From contig JALQUC010000015.1 of the NCBI GenBank assembly GCA_023268615.1, forward strand, positions 1 to 61,896: a DNA stretch of 61,896 bases, given 5' to 3'. This DNA is from Candidatus Altimarinota bacterium (lineage in GTDB: Bacteria > Patescibacteriota > Gracilibacteria > BD1-5 > JAGOOR01). A model generated the notes under the pieces. That model was given only the letters and a program-made list of their open reading frames with translations. It was not told the origin of the DNA and did no database searches. A program made the position numbers and the translations under genes. Of this stretch, positions 11,168 to 21,997 are shown piece after piece. How positions within the stretch are numbered: position 1 is the first letter of the stretch; the number at the start of each line of letters is the position of its first letter.

Positions 11168-11292
11168 AAAATGTGGAAAAACTTCGTCTGGCTTTGTCAC
11201 TTCACTTTCTCACCTCGGTCACTTACATATCAGTAAGCTCCCTTCGGCTCGAAAGCTTGTTCCTTGCCATACTTGTTTTTGCACATTTTCTC
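11167..11292. repeat. Dispersed ~126-bp intergenic repeat, copy 2
   Basis: See 7159..7284; ends GAAAATGTGGAAAAAC / GTTTTTGCACATTTTC complementary at 15 of 16 positions. Confidence 0.85.
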
Positions 11293-11332
11293 AACAAGAT
11301 ATGAAATATTTCTATTCGTAATTTGATGACCC

Positions 11333-12490
11333 ATGTTTCATTTTAAGGTTGAAAATACTGACTGATTCGCTCGTGCGGGAGTACTCGAAACTCCTCACGG
11401 GAGTATTCAGACGCCTGTATTTATGCCGGTTGGTACTGCTGCGACGATCAAGTGAATCACACGAGAGGGGATCTCTCAGATGAAGACACAGATCATGCTC
11501 AGTAACACCTATCATCTCATGCTCCGACCTGGGGCTGATGTGGTCGAGAAAATGGGCGGACTGCACCAGTTCATGAATGTCGACCTCCCTATCCTCACGG
11601 ATAGTGGGGGATTTCAGGTATTTTCTCTCGGTAATCCTCGCAATGGTGGACCTTCACTCGTGAAGACTGATGACGAGGGGGTTGAATTCCAATCGCATCT
11701 CAATGGTGATAAATACTACATGACTCCAGAAAAAGCAATGGATATCCAGTCTCAATTGGGAGCTGATATTATCATGGCTTTTGATGATGTCGCGGCGGGA
11801 GGTTCATCAAAATCTCGAGCCCGTGAAGCCCTCACGCGGACTCATATGTGGGCAGAGCGGTGCGTCTCACAGTGGCAAAAAAACGAAACCATTCGTGCAG
11901 AGAAATGACTGCATCCACAGACACTTTTTCCCATTATTCAGGGTGTCACTTACGATGACCTACGACTCGAGTCTGTTCGCTTCTTGCGAGACCTACCGAC
12001 ACTCGGAATCGCTATTGGTGGACTCTCTGTCGGTGAAGGAAAAGAATCTATGCTCTCAACACTTGATCTCCTCGCTCCTGAGCTTCCTCCAGAAAAACCG
12101 CATTATCTCATGGGTGTAGGAACACCAGAAGATCTGATTGAAGCAATAGCTCGCGGAGTTGATATGTTTGATTGTGTCCTCCCCACACGACTCGGTCGTC
12201 ATGGCGAAGCATTCACTTCCAATGGCTACCTCAGGGTCGATCGGAGCTCGCTCGATGGCTCGATGGACCGAATCCCGGTCGTACCAGGACTTGAGACCTC
12301 TGTGAGTGAAAACTATACACTCGGATATCTCCGCCATCTGTGTCATGCTGAGGAGATGCTGGGACAGATACTTCTCTCGATGCACAATGTCGAATTTCTC
12401 ATGCGTCTCTGTGACCGATCGCGTGAAGCAATTCAGGCAGGACAGTACGAAAATTTTCGAAAAAACTTCTGGGAATCGTACCGGGTGTAG
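11333..12490 (+). CDS. tgt: tRNA-guanine transglycosylase family protein, divergent (Zn-site cysteines absent)
   Basis: MFHFKVENTD[G]FARAGVLETPHGSIQTPVFMPVGTAATIK[G]ITREGISQM..LSNTYHLMLRPG...LTDSGGFQVFSL...IAIGGLSVGE...FDCVLPTR; joined across TGAs. Confidence 0.9.
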
Positions 12491-12562
12491 CCTTCTCGAG
12501 TATCTCCTTGACACTGTACCTTTTTCTATACAATACCATCATTATTTCAAGCTATCGCTCGA

Positions 12563-12652
12563 AATAAAATGAATAATGAATAATGTACAATGAATAATGA
12601 TGGATGTAAAAATCCTCCATTTTTAATTATTCATTTTTAATTTTTAATTAAA
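12563..12652. repeat. AT-rich period-7 repeat with partly palindromic arms, upstream of fusA
   Basis: aaaatgaataatgaataatgtacaatgaataatgatggatgtaaaaatcctccatttttaattattcatttttaatttttaatta; heptamer periodicity on both arms around GGATG...CATCC/CTCC core. Confidence 0.75.
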
Positions 12653-12656
12653 TGTT

Positions 12657-14801
12657 ATGTCTGCAACTGATGACAAGAAACGCAATATCCGCAATATCGG
12701 TATTATTGCCCATATTGATGCTGGTAAAACTACTACCACTGAGCGTATCCTCTTCTACTCTGGTAAAACTCATAAAATCGGTGAAGTACATGATGGTGCT
12801 GCGACGATGGACTGGATGGAACAAGAACAAGAGCGAGGTATCACTATTACTGCTGCTGCGACTCGCACATCATGGAAGGGTACTGATATCAATATCATCG
12901 ATACTCCAGGACATGTGGATTTCACTATCGAGGTTGAGCGCTCAATGCGTGTTCTCGATGGAGGTGTCGTCGTCTTCGACGGTTCACAGGGTGTAGAGCC
13001 TCAATCAGAAACTGTCTGGAAACAGGCTGACAAATATGGTGTTCCACGCATCGCATTTGCAAACAAGATGGACAAAACTGGTGGTGACTATGAGATGACC
13101 TACGCGTCTATCCAAAAGAGACTCGCCGGAAACAAAGTCGTCCGAGCTCAGCTCCCTATTGGTCGTGAAAATGAATTTGCTGGAGTTCTCGACCTCGTCG
13201 AGATGAAGGCCTATGGCTTTAGGGGGAATATGGGCGTCGAACAATACGAACTTCCTTTCCCAGAAGATATGCGCGCACGAGCAGAGGCAGCTCGTCTCGA
13301 GCTCATCGAAAAAGCTGCAGAACAAGATGATGCCCTCATGAACAAATATCTCGGTGGAGAAGAGCTCACCGTCGAAGAAATCAAATCTGGTATCCGCAAG
13401 GGTGTTATCTCTGGAAATGTATTTCCACTTTTCTGTGGTTCTGCTCTCGCAAATGTCGGTGTACAGAGAGTTCTCGATGCTGTCGTAGATTACCTCCCAT
13501 CACCACTTGATGTCAATGATGGAAAAATCTCAGGAACTGATGTTGATGATGAGACAAAAGTAATCGAATTCAAACAACTCGATACTGAGCCTCTCTCAGC
13601 TCTCGCGTTCAAGATCATGACTGATCCATTTGTTGGTCGTCTGACCTTCGTACGAGTCTATTCTGGTGTTCTCAAGTCAGGAACTGCTGTCTATAACGCG
13701 AACAATGGTGAGACTGAGCGAATCGGTCGTATCGTCGAGATGCACGCAAATAATCGTAAAGAAGTCACTGAGATTACTGCAGGTAATATCGCTGCGGTTA
13801 TCGGTCTCAAGGAGACAAAGACAGGTCATACACTCTGTGACAAGGCTCATCCTATCAAACTCCTCTCTCTCGAATTCCCAGAGCCAGTTATCTCTGTCTC
13901 TGTAGAACCAAAATCAAAAGCTGATCAAGAAAAAATGGGTGTCGCTCTTGGTAAGCTCGCCGAAGAAGATCCTTCTTTCCGTGTAAAATCTGATGGCGAA
14001 ACTGGTCAGACTATTATTCAGGGCATGGGTGAGCTTCATCTCGACATCATCGTCGATCGTATGCGTCGTGAGTTCAAGGTCGAGTGTAATGTCGGTGCTC
14101 CTCAGGTAGCCTACCGAGAGACTATCACTCAGGGAGTCAAAGATCAAGAATATCAATACAAGAAACAAACAGGTGGTCGTGGTCAATTTGGTCATGTCGT
14201 TATCACATTTGAGCCTATCACTGAGGAAATGCGAAAAGCTGATCCAGAGAACTACAAAGATGAGAACCGATTTATCAATGAAATCTCAGGATGAGTCATC
14301 CCACGAGAATTTATCCCAGGTGTTGAAAAAGGTCTCAATGCTTCTTATGCTCGAGGTGTTATCGCAGGATACCCACTCGTCAATGTCCAGGCAACTCTCA
14401 CATTTGGTTCATACCATGATGTCGACTCAAATGAGCTCTCATTCCGTATCGCTGCTTCTAAATGTTTCCGTGAAGCATCAAAGAAAGCAAAACCAATCCT
14501 CCTCGAACCTATCATGAAGGTTGAAATCAATACCCCAGAAGAATACATGGGTGATATCCTCGGTGATGTCAATGGTAAGCGAGGTCAGATCAATGAGATG
14601 GGTGACCGTGGTATGGCAAAAATCATCCAGGCTCACATTCCTCTCTCAGAGATGTTTGGATACTCTACCGCTCTCCGATCAAATTCTCAGGGGCGTGCTA
14701 CCTATGCGATGGAATTTTCTCACTACGCTCCAGTTCCTACAAATATCACAGAAAAAATTCGTGCAGAACGAGGTGTGAAGTTCGAAGAAGACGACGAATA
14801 G
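12657..14801 (+). CDS. fusA: Elongation factor G
   Basis: [27 protein letters not shown] at 14292 gives FINEISG[G][10 protein letters not shown]; ends [14 protein letters not shown]. Confidence 0.98.
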
Positions 14802-14816
14802 AAAAAATATACAACC

Positions 14817-14848
14817 AAAATCCCTGACCGAGAGGTTGGGGATTTTTT
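14817..14848 (+). terminator. Rho-independent terminator of fusA
   Basis: AAAATCCCtgaccgagaggttGGGGATTTTTT hairpin plus T tract. Confidence 0.8.
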
Positions 14849-14886
14849 GTTTGATTTTCTCTGTCTGAGACTACAATAGTCACACT

Positions 14887-15633
14887 ATGAAAAAAACATT
14901 CCTCTTTTCTTCTTTCTTCTTTCTTCTTTCTTCTTTTGGAATAGCCCATGGCTATTCCTCTGATGATATGGCTCGAGCAAACCTCATTGCTCAGGCTGGC
15001 CTTATCGTCTCACATGAGGCAGTCGAGCTCTATAGACTCGATGATCCTATGCTCCGTCAGGAGCTCATCGGTACAGCACTCCGGCTCGCTGGTGTCGATC
15101 TGCCAAAGGAGTATGCTTGTCGAGGATATTTCACTGATGCCAATTTTGCTCCTTCTTCTACTGATGCGTGGGTCTGTCGAGCGTTTGAGCTCGGTGCAGA
15201 CAACTCATTTGTCACGAGAGCTAATAAGACTACTCGTCCACGGGATAAGGTCACTCGTGCTGAAGCACTCGCCATTATCGTTCAAGCAGGAAAAGTGCCC
15301 CTTGCTCCAGATAATTATTCTACGAATTGGCTCAAAGCTCAGGGGTATGCTGATTGGCAGACGAAACTCCTCTCTTCTCTCACAGATTGTCGCATATTCA
15401 ATCATGGAGTAAGCTGTGAAGATGGGAAGGATGGTAATATCGCTATGGGCAATTTCCGACCCAATGAACCTGCTACCCGTGCAGATGTATTTGAGTTTAT
15501 GATGTACACACAGAAGATGCAGGATGAGCAGTCTCGTATCTGTTCTGAGTACTTTGACATATTTCTCGACGGTAATATAGAGACTTCTATTCTGGCTTGG
15601 GAGACTATCGCTGTCCAGTGCCCTAATCTTTAA
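14887..15633 (+). CDS. Secreted SLH-like domain protein
   Basis: Signal peptide MKKTFLFSSFFFLLSSFGIAHG; SLH-like units (TRPRDKVTRAEALAIIVQAGKV, FRPNEPATRADVFEFMMY). Confidence 0.7.
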   Translation: MKKTFLFSSFFFLLSSFGIAHGYSSDDMARANLIAQAGLIVSHEAVELYRLDDPMLRQELIGTALRLAGVDLPKEYACRGYFTDANFAPSSTDAWVCRAFELGADNSFVTRANKTTRPRDKVTRAEALAIIVQAGKVPLAPDNYSTNWLKAQGYADWQTKLLSSLTDCRIFNHGVSCEDGKDGNIAMGNFRPNEPATRADVFEFMMYTQKMQDEQSRICSEYFDIFLDGNIETSILAWETIAVQCPNL

Positions 15634-15717
15634 ACATCAGAATTTGAGTAAAAGAAAAAGTAAAACACAGGCTTTATGATAATCCGCCGAAACAGTCAAT
15701 TACATCTCACTTTATTT

Positions 15718-18288
15718 ATGAAAAAACTTTTCCTCCTTTCTTCTTTTTTATTTCTTCTTTCTTCTTTGGCTATGGCTTTGCCATCGCCCGTCGTCCAGGT
15801 TATTTCTTACAAAGAACCACTTGGTATGTATTTCTCTCTCCAGGGATGGGGGAGCGGATCTATCATTGATTCCTCTGGTCGTATACTGACTAATAGCCAT
15901 GTGGTGGATGATGGATTTGGGGGTATATCAGATGATTTTTCTGTGTGTGTGACTGAGAATCCGAGTCTGCCTCCGAAGTGTCACTATACTGCCTCTGTCA
16001 TAGCGAGAAATACGACCAAGGATATCGCACTCCTCCAGATAGATGCGACTGATATATTTGGCCGTGCAGTGAATTTTAGTAGTTTTGCGACACTTCCTCT
16101 CGATTATTCGTACCTTCCCAATGCAGGAGATGCTGTTATAGCTCGAGGATATCCATGGGTAGGAGCTAATACTATCACTGAGACGCAGGGAATTGTTTCA
16201 GGGACTTATTCCTATAACAATAATACCTATATCAAGACGGATACGCTTATTGCTGGTGGCAATTCTGGTGGTCCATTGATTCGTGATAGTCGGGTCGTCG
16301 GTGTCAATACTTTCCTCATTGGTGGCTCTTCTGATCCTGCTCTGGGGTATTCACTTTCTATTCGAGAGGCTCAGGATTTTATACAGTCTTCACTTGTTTC
16401 TCCGACAAAAATTCAGACAAATAGTCCTAAATTTCCGAGCTTTCTCCAGTCTGTCAATGGATTTACTGAACAGAAGAAAATCACGGACTCACTTATCACG
16501 ATCAATCTCCCTCAGAAATATAATATCACGACCTATATCCCGGGTACTTCTATCGAGGGACAGATTTCTGAAGAAAATTCGACTGCCGTGTATGCATTTT
16601 CTTTTATGCATTTTGTGACTCCTAGACTTCAGACACCTGAGGAAATACGCTACTTCCTCGCGAGTCAGTCATTTTTTCCATTTTCAGAGGATATCAAATT
16701 TCGAACGGTCACTATAGGAGGGCAATCATTTTATGCTGTGGATACTCTTGGGAACACTGGAGGTGATAAGACAAAAACACAGTATGTCTATTTCAAGATT
16801 GTAGATGAAAGGCATCTCATCCTGCTGCAGCTCTCGACACCATTCTCTACTGAGACGACCTATCCAGATATTCAAAAAAATATTAGCGCTTTCCTTGCTG
16901 GAATTTCATTTCCATCGCAGTTTATCTTCCCATCAAATGCTTCTCTTGATATACATGATGCGGATATATCTGTTCGTCCTGGCATATCTTCTCTGGTCGA
17001 TTTCCGATCAAATTTCTTTCCATATAACGGTATCATATCTGAACTCATGGTGACCTATGATGACCTCTTCACTATGCGTACCTACCTCGGAAATCTCTGG
17101 AGTTATGCACAGGTGAGCGTCGTCCCCAATTCTTTCTATACCGCTGATACGAGTGCCAGTGAGCTCTTGGACAAGCTCAACGAAGTGTCCTATTTTTCTG
17201 AAAATACAGAGTCGAGGCTCATTACCTATCGTGGACATGAAGGCTTCATCGTCTGTGATAATAATAATTGGTCTTCTGTGACAGATGAGAAGAAATCGAC
17301 ACATGCTACCATCATCTGTGAGGCTATTTTCATAGTCGGCAAGGGGGATTCACATTTTGTCTCACTCATATTCCTCACCGATAAAAATAAAAAATCAGAT
17401 ATTTCTCGTCTGATGCAAGACCATCTCGATACATATGTGATAGTCTCTGATGATGGTGAGACAGATTTTGGGACATCACCACAGCAGATCGCCTATACAG
17501 ATACCCAGAACCAATCACCTGAATTTCAGGACACACTCAGACATCTCATCAAGTACGGTATTCTCACACCTCGTACACTCTTTGACGGTGATCATCCACT
17601 GACCTGGGAAGAGTATGCGAGACTCCATATCTGGGCTATATATCACAAGAGACTCACGGACAGGACTATTCCAGGAGATCCTCAGAGTCCGACATTTGAA
17701 TCAATTCTTCGTAGCCTCCCAATTGACCGTAATGCCTATGTCAATAGTGATCAGAGAGATAATTTTGAGCTCATGCTCAGGATGCGTCTAGCAGGTGTCA
17801 AATTACCGAGCTACACAGAAGAGTCTCTCTACCAATTCAAGACACACAAAGACACAAAATATCGTGCTGAATGGCAACAGATAGAAGACTTTGAATATCT
17901 CTATTTCCTCGGGCAAAAGATGGGTCCAAATGGCGGGAAATACTACAATAGTGGATACTACACTCCGACATTGCGTGTCTCCTATAATCCTGTGACAGGA
18001 CTCTCTCGAGAGCCGGTTTTGAGTAGTAGCCCTCTCCGATTTGGAGCGACTTCTGATTCCAAGCTCACTCAATATCTCAGTGGTGAGCTCGATTGTACAC
18101 GCACTTCTGCGAAGTATTTCTCAGCGTCGTGTTTCCAGAAGCGTCAAGAGTATATCTGGTCACTCCTCAGTTATCCTGTCCTCACAAAAGGTGAAGCTAT
18201 CAACTCCCTTGTTTCCTCGATTGATTTTGCTGTTTGGGATGAGGCTCTCGCACGCAAGAAAATGGTACAAATAGAAGAACAGAGCTAG
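15718..18288 (+). CDS. Secreted trypsin-like (HtrA-type) serine protease with long C-terminal extension
   Basis: Signal peptide MKKLFLLSSFLFLLSSLAMA; WGSGSIIDSSGRILTNSHVV, KDIALLQID, TDTLIAGGNSGGPLIRDSRVVGVNTF. Confidence 0.87.
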   Translation: MKKLFLLSSFLFLLSSLAMALPSPVVQVISYKEPLGMYFSLQGWGSGSIIDSSGRILTNSHVVDDGFGGISDDFSVCVTENPSLPPKCHYTASVIARNTTKDIALLQIDATDIFGRAVNFSSFATLPLDYSYLPNAGDAVIARGYPWVGANTITETQGIVSGTYSYNNNTYIKTDTLIAGGNSGGPLIRDSRVVGVNTFLIGGSSDPALGYSLSIREAQDFIQSSLVSPTKIQTNSPKFPSFLQSVNGFTEQKKITDSLITINLPQKYNITTYIPGTSIEGQISEENSTAVYAFSFMHFVTPRLQTPEEIRYFLASQSFFPFSEDIKFRTVTIGGQSFYAVDTLGNTGGDKTKTQYVYFKIVDERHLILLQLSTPFSTETTYPDIQKNISAFLAGISFPSQFIFPSNASLDIHDADISVRPGISSLVDFRSNFFPYNGIISELMVTYDDLFTMRTYLGNLWSYAQVSVVPNSFYTADTSASELLDKLNEVSYFSENTESRLITYRGHEGFIVCDNNNWSSVTDEKKSTHATIICEAIFIVGKGDSHFVSLIFLTDKNKKSDISRLMQDHLDTYVIVSDDGETDFGTSPQQIAYTDTQNQSPEFQDTLRHLIKYGILTPRTLFDGDHPLTWEEYARLHIWAIYHKRLTDRTIPGDPQSPTFESILRSLPIDRNAYVNSDQRDNFELMLRMRLAGVKLPSYTEESLYQFKTHKDTKYRAEWQQIEDFEYLYFLGQKMGPNGGKYYNSGYYTPTLRVSYNPVTGLSREPVLSSSPLRFGATSDSKLTQYLSGELDCTRTSAKYFSASCFQKRQEYIWSLLSYPVLTKGEAINSLVSSIDFAVWDEALARKKMVQIEEQS

Positions 18289-18399
18289 ATTCTTTCGCAG
18301 AAAAGAGTCTATTTTCTATTTTTCTCGTCAAGTCATTTTCCCTTTGACGACTCCCTGATAAGTATATACTTATAGTACTTATTCTATAACCATTCTCTT

Positions 18400-18705
18400 A
18401 TGCAACCACAAGTAATTCTGCAGATAGATAGCTCTGCTGAGTATGATCGTGAGGTGATAGAACGCCTCGTCAATGAGAGTATGGGCAAGGTAGATGCCTA
18501 CCTGCGAAAATATGATGACAAACCAGATGCTGTCGTGCGTATCGAGGTGACTATCAAGAAAAATAGCGATGATTCATTTCAGGGTAAGCTCCATGCTAAT
18601 CTCGATGGTGAACTGATTCTCTTCGAACGAGAAAAATTCTTCAAACTCGATGACCTCATCCATCATGCATTTCAGCACATGAAGGAACAGATGGCTGCTA
18701 AATAA
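18400..18705 (+). CDS. HPF/RaiA-like ribosome-associated protein
   Basis: 101 aa; VIERLVNESMGKVDAYLRKYDDKPDAVVRIEVTIKK...FQGKLHANLDGELILFEREKFFKLDDLIHHAFQHMKEQM. Confidence 0.65.
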   Translation: MQPQVILQIDSSAEYDREVIERLVNESMGKVDAYLRKYDDKPDAVVRIEVTIKKNSDDSFQGKLHANLDGELILFEREKFFKLDDLIHHAFQHMKEQMAAK

Positions 18706-18756
18706 TTTTCGTGAAGATTATTTAGTAAATTCAGAATTAAAAATGAAAAATTAATA

Positions 18757-20400
18757 ATGGAGGATCTCTCAAAAACTATTAAAGGTAAGCGAGTAGAATT
18801 GCTGCACAATACACATCCTGAAGATCTCACAGAACTCCTCCTCTCTCTCAGAAAAGTTGAGAGGGATTTTCTCACGACTGAAGTCATCCATAACCCACTC
18901 CTGCTGCCTGATATACAGCATGCTATGGAGAGGATAGCGCGAGCTCGTGAAAAATGAGAGAGAGTCATGATATTCTGAGATTATGATGTGGACGGTATTT
19001 CCTCTACTGCGGCACTTTTTCTCTTTCTCCGGGATGAGCTCGGGATGGATGTCTCGTATCGACTGCCACATCGCGTCCACGATGGTTATGGTATCAAGTC
19101 CTATCATATGGATGAGATTGCAAAAACGGGTACCAAGCTCATCATCACGGTCGACTGCGGCACCAAGGATAGAGAGCCTATAGAACACGCACATACCCTC
19201 TGAATGGATGTCATCGTCACAGATCATCACTCATGTCCAGATGTCCTCCCAAATTGTATTGCACTAGTAAATCCTCGTCGGAACGATTCTCTCTATCCTT
19301 TTCCAGCTCTCTCTGGCTCGGGCGTTGTTTGGAAAGTAATTCATGCTCTCTCTGATTTCTTTTTCCTAGAAAAAACTGACTCCATACTTCAGAAATATGT
19401 CGATATAGTGTCTCTCGGGACTGTCGCTGACTGCATGCCTATGCAGGATGAGAATCGTACGATTGTTCGTCGCGGAATACTTCAATCCCAGCAATCTCAT
19501 CATCCATTTTTTCAGACCTTTTCTGGCGCACTCAATCGTCCCATACTCACAGAAGAAGATATAGGATTTTTTGTCTGACCTCTCCTCAATGCTGGAGGCC
19601 GCATCACCACGCCACACCAGAGTCTGAGCACGCTTCTCGCTTCTTCGCTTGATTCGTTTTCTCGTATTCAGGAACTCATCGCTGTCAATGAAATACGAAA
19701 AGGGAAGTCTCGTGATGCCTATGAAAAAGCACTCGAAATGATTGATTCATCCTCTTCCATACTGACCTATATTGATCCAGATCTCGAGCACGGTATACTC
19801 GGTCTCGTCGCTGCAAAAATCACAGAACTCTATCATAAACCAAGTGCTATTTTTACGCTTCATGATGGATATTTTGTTGGTTCTCTTCGAGCACCTCCTG
19901 GTATCGATCTCGTGCAAATATTGGAAAAATCTCGAGACCATCTCGCACGATTCGGATGACATGCGTGAGCTGCGGGCTGTAGTATAGCAGAATCAGACAT
20001 AGATTCAGCGCTTGTCAGTCTCAGAAACTCTACCCACGAGCTCTACAGTGGTCACGATAGTATTCCTACCATCACGGTCGATACTCTTCTTGATCCTTCA
20101 TATATAGATCTACACACACTTCGTGACATAGAGATACTGCGACCATTTGGTATGTGATTTTCGGCACCACTTTTCCTCCTCTCTGGTATTTCTGCTCCGA
20201 TAGTTTCTCTTGGTCAGTCAGGCGAGCATATCCGTTGGGATTATCCGGGGAAACTGGAGATTCTCTGATTCCGATTTGGGGAATATCAGGAGAGACTTAC
20301 TGGCAAGACGGTTAGTCTCATCTGAACATTGAAAGCCCATACATGGCGAGATGTTATCACACCTCAGTTCCATGTCATGGATGTTATCTGTGATGATTAG
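18757..20400 (+). CDS. recJ: Single-stranded-DNA-specific exonuclease RecJ
   Basis: Joined through multiple TGAs: VMIF[G]DYDVDGISSTAAL, TL[G]MDVIVTDHH, FFV[G]PLLNAGGRI, ARFG[G]HA[G]AAG; TAG stop. Confidence 0.95.
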
Positions 20401-20764
20401 CTATTGTTTGTAGCTCCTCTGGTGTGGGGACCCTGTCCTCTGCTTTAGATATTTCTTCTCAAAACGCCGTTTGCATATCTCGCGCATAGGCTTCACTTCC
20501 GAGAATGAGTCTCGTTATGATATCAGCAGGACCCATTTCACCTGCCAATATTTCTTGGGCTTTTTCTCAGTGATATTTTTCCCACTCTAGTGATCCAGGA
20601 CTCATTTTCGGTCCATGAGTAGCGATTTGATGGGCGAGAATTCCTCCAATAAGTAATGAGACCCCTCCTACGATTTTTAGACCTTTTCCAGTGTTATTTT
20701 CTAAGCCGCTCATCAGTGTACTCATCCATGTAACTCCAGGTGCTGTGCACTGTGTTCTTCTCAT
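20384..20764 (-). CDS. Hypothetical protein with one TM segment
   Basis: Frame open to TAA at 20384 when TGA=Gly; MRRTQCTAPGVTWMSTLMSGLENNTGKGLKIVGGVSLLIGGILAHQIATHGPK...; tail-to-tail overlap with recJ. Confidence 0.6.
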
Positions 20765-20833
20765 AAAAATAAGGTTAAAAAATAATTTCGCTCAGATTAT
20801 ATAGAAATTATTTTTTTGTCAATCCCTTCCTTT

Positions 20834-21988
20834 TTATGTTTTTGGAGTGTTTCTCTGCATCTTCTCTATCCAGTTTCCAATTGAGCCAAAGAGTTCGACA
20901 ATGAGCAGATAGAGCGGTACACCAATGAAAAATCCCATAATACCCATGAAATGTTCTGCAATAAAGAGTATCAAGAATACGATTGGAGTTGGCAGCTTGA
21001 GGGACTGTCCGACAATACGAGGATTCAGAAAATATCATTCAAATGCATGGATGATAAAGAGCATAGTGATAATAGTGACGACGATACTCCAGCCAGGGTA
21101 CTCGACTATTCCAGCGAAGAGAATAGGGATTCCACCGATAAAGACTCAGAGAATAGGGACAAAACTCGAGAGAAAGGTGATACATCCAAGCGCGAGGATA
21201 TAGGGGAATACAAAGCTCCCATCGAGACTCAGCTGTCCATAAAAAAGGCCTATAACAAAGAGACCGAGAAGGGTGAGGATGGTATTTGCAATCGCTATTT
21301 TTCCCTGAGCACGAAATACGAGACCAAAGCTTTTTTGTATCTTTTCGAGTAACACCTGGATATCCCTGTAGAAAAATGCAAATGGTCATTTCTTTATCTG
21401 AGAAAAATATCCCTGTATTTTATCTGATTCGAGGAGCCAGATAAAGCTGAGTATGTAGGCAAAGAATATCTGGAAAAATATCCCACTGATGCGGAGGAAT
21501 TCACTCAAAATAGTATTACTATCAGTGCTTGGAGATATGATATTCATAAAATCACCTACTTGATATGAGAGTGATCGCCATTGGCTGAGGGTGTCCTGGA
21601 GTCCAGATATGCCGAGGTCAACAGAGAATTTCTGAGAGAGTGATTGGAGGAGATTGATCATATCGCTCGTCAGTGTCGGTCCTATATCTCGTATAGCAAA
21701 CACGAGAACTCATGCAAAGAGTATATAGAGTACTGAGAGGAGGACTTTTTCTTCTGAGAGGACCATTAATATCGACCGAAGTTGTTTTGGACTTTTTTCT
21801 GAGAGCTTCTGAAGATGATTCTGAGACCATTCCATTGCGAGACGGAAGAGATACGCACAGAGAAACGCTGTGAGGAAAAATACAACGAAATCTTTTATGA
21901 CGAGGACGATGATGATGATTGCCACAATAGAGACTATTCTCTCGGCAAATATCCGAGTCATGATGTATTGTTTTACAAAATCGCGCAT
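20834..21988 (-). CDS. AI-2E/PerM (UPF0118) family transporter
   Basis: Joined ORFs, 8 hydrophobic helices; FLSSFVPIL[G]VFIGGIPILFAGI..., IHAFE[G]YFLNPRIVGQSLKLPTPIVFLILFIAEHFMGIMGFFIGVPLYLLI. Confidence 0.85.
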
Positions 21989-21997
21989 AGTGAATGG

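Noticed and set aside
12657-14801. UGA = Trp (table 4) or selenocysteine
   Set aside because: TGA falls at Gly positions (GDYDVDG, GHKNPDTD, LSGGVDS contexts), Trp is encoded by TGG normally, and TGAs are too frequent and lack SECIS-like context for Sec.
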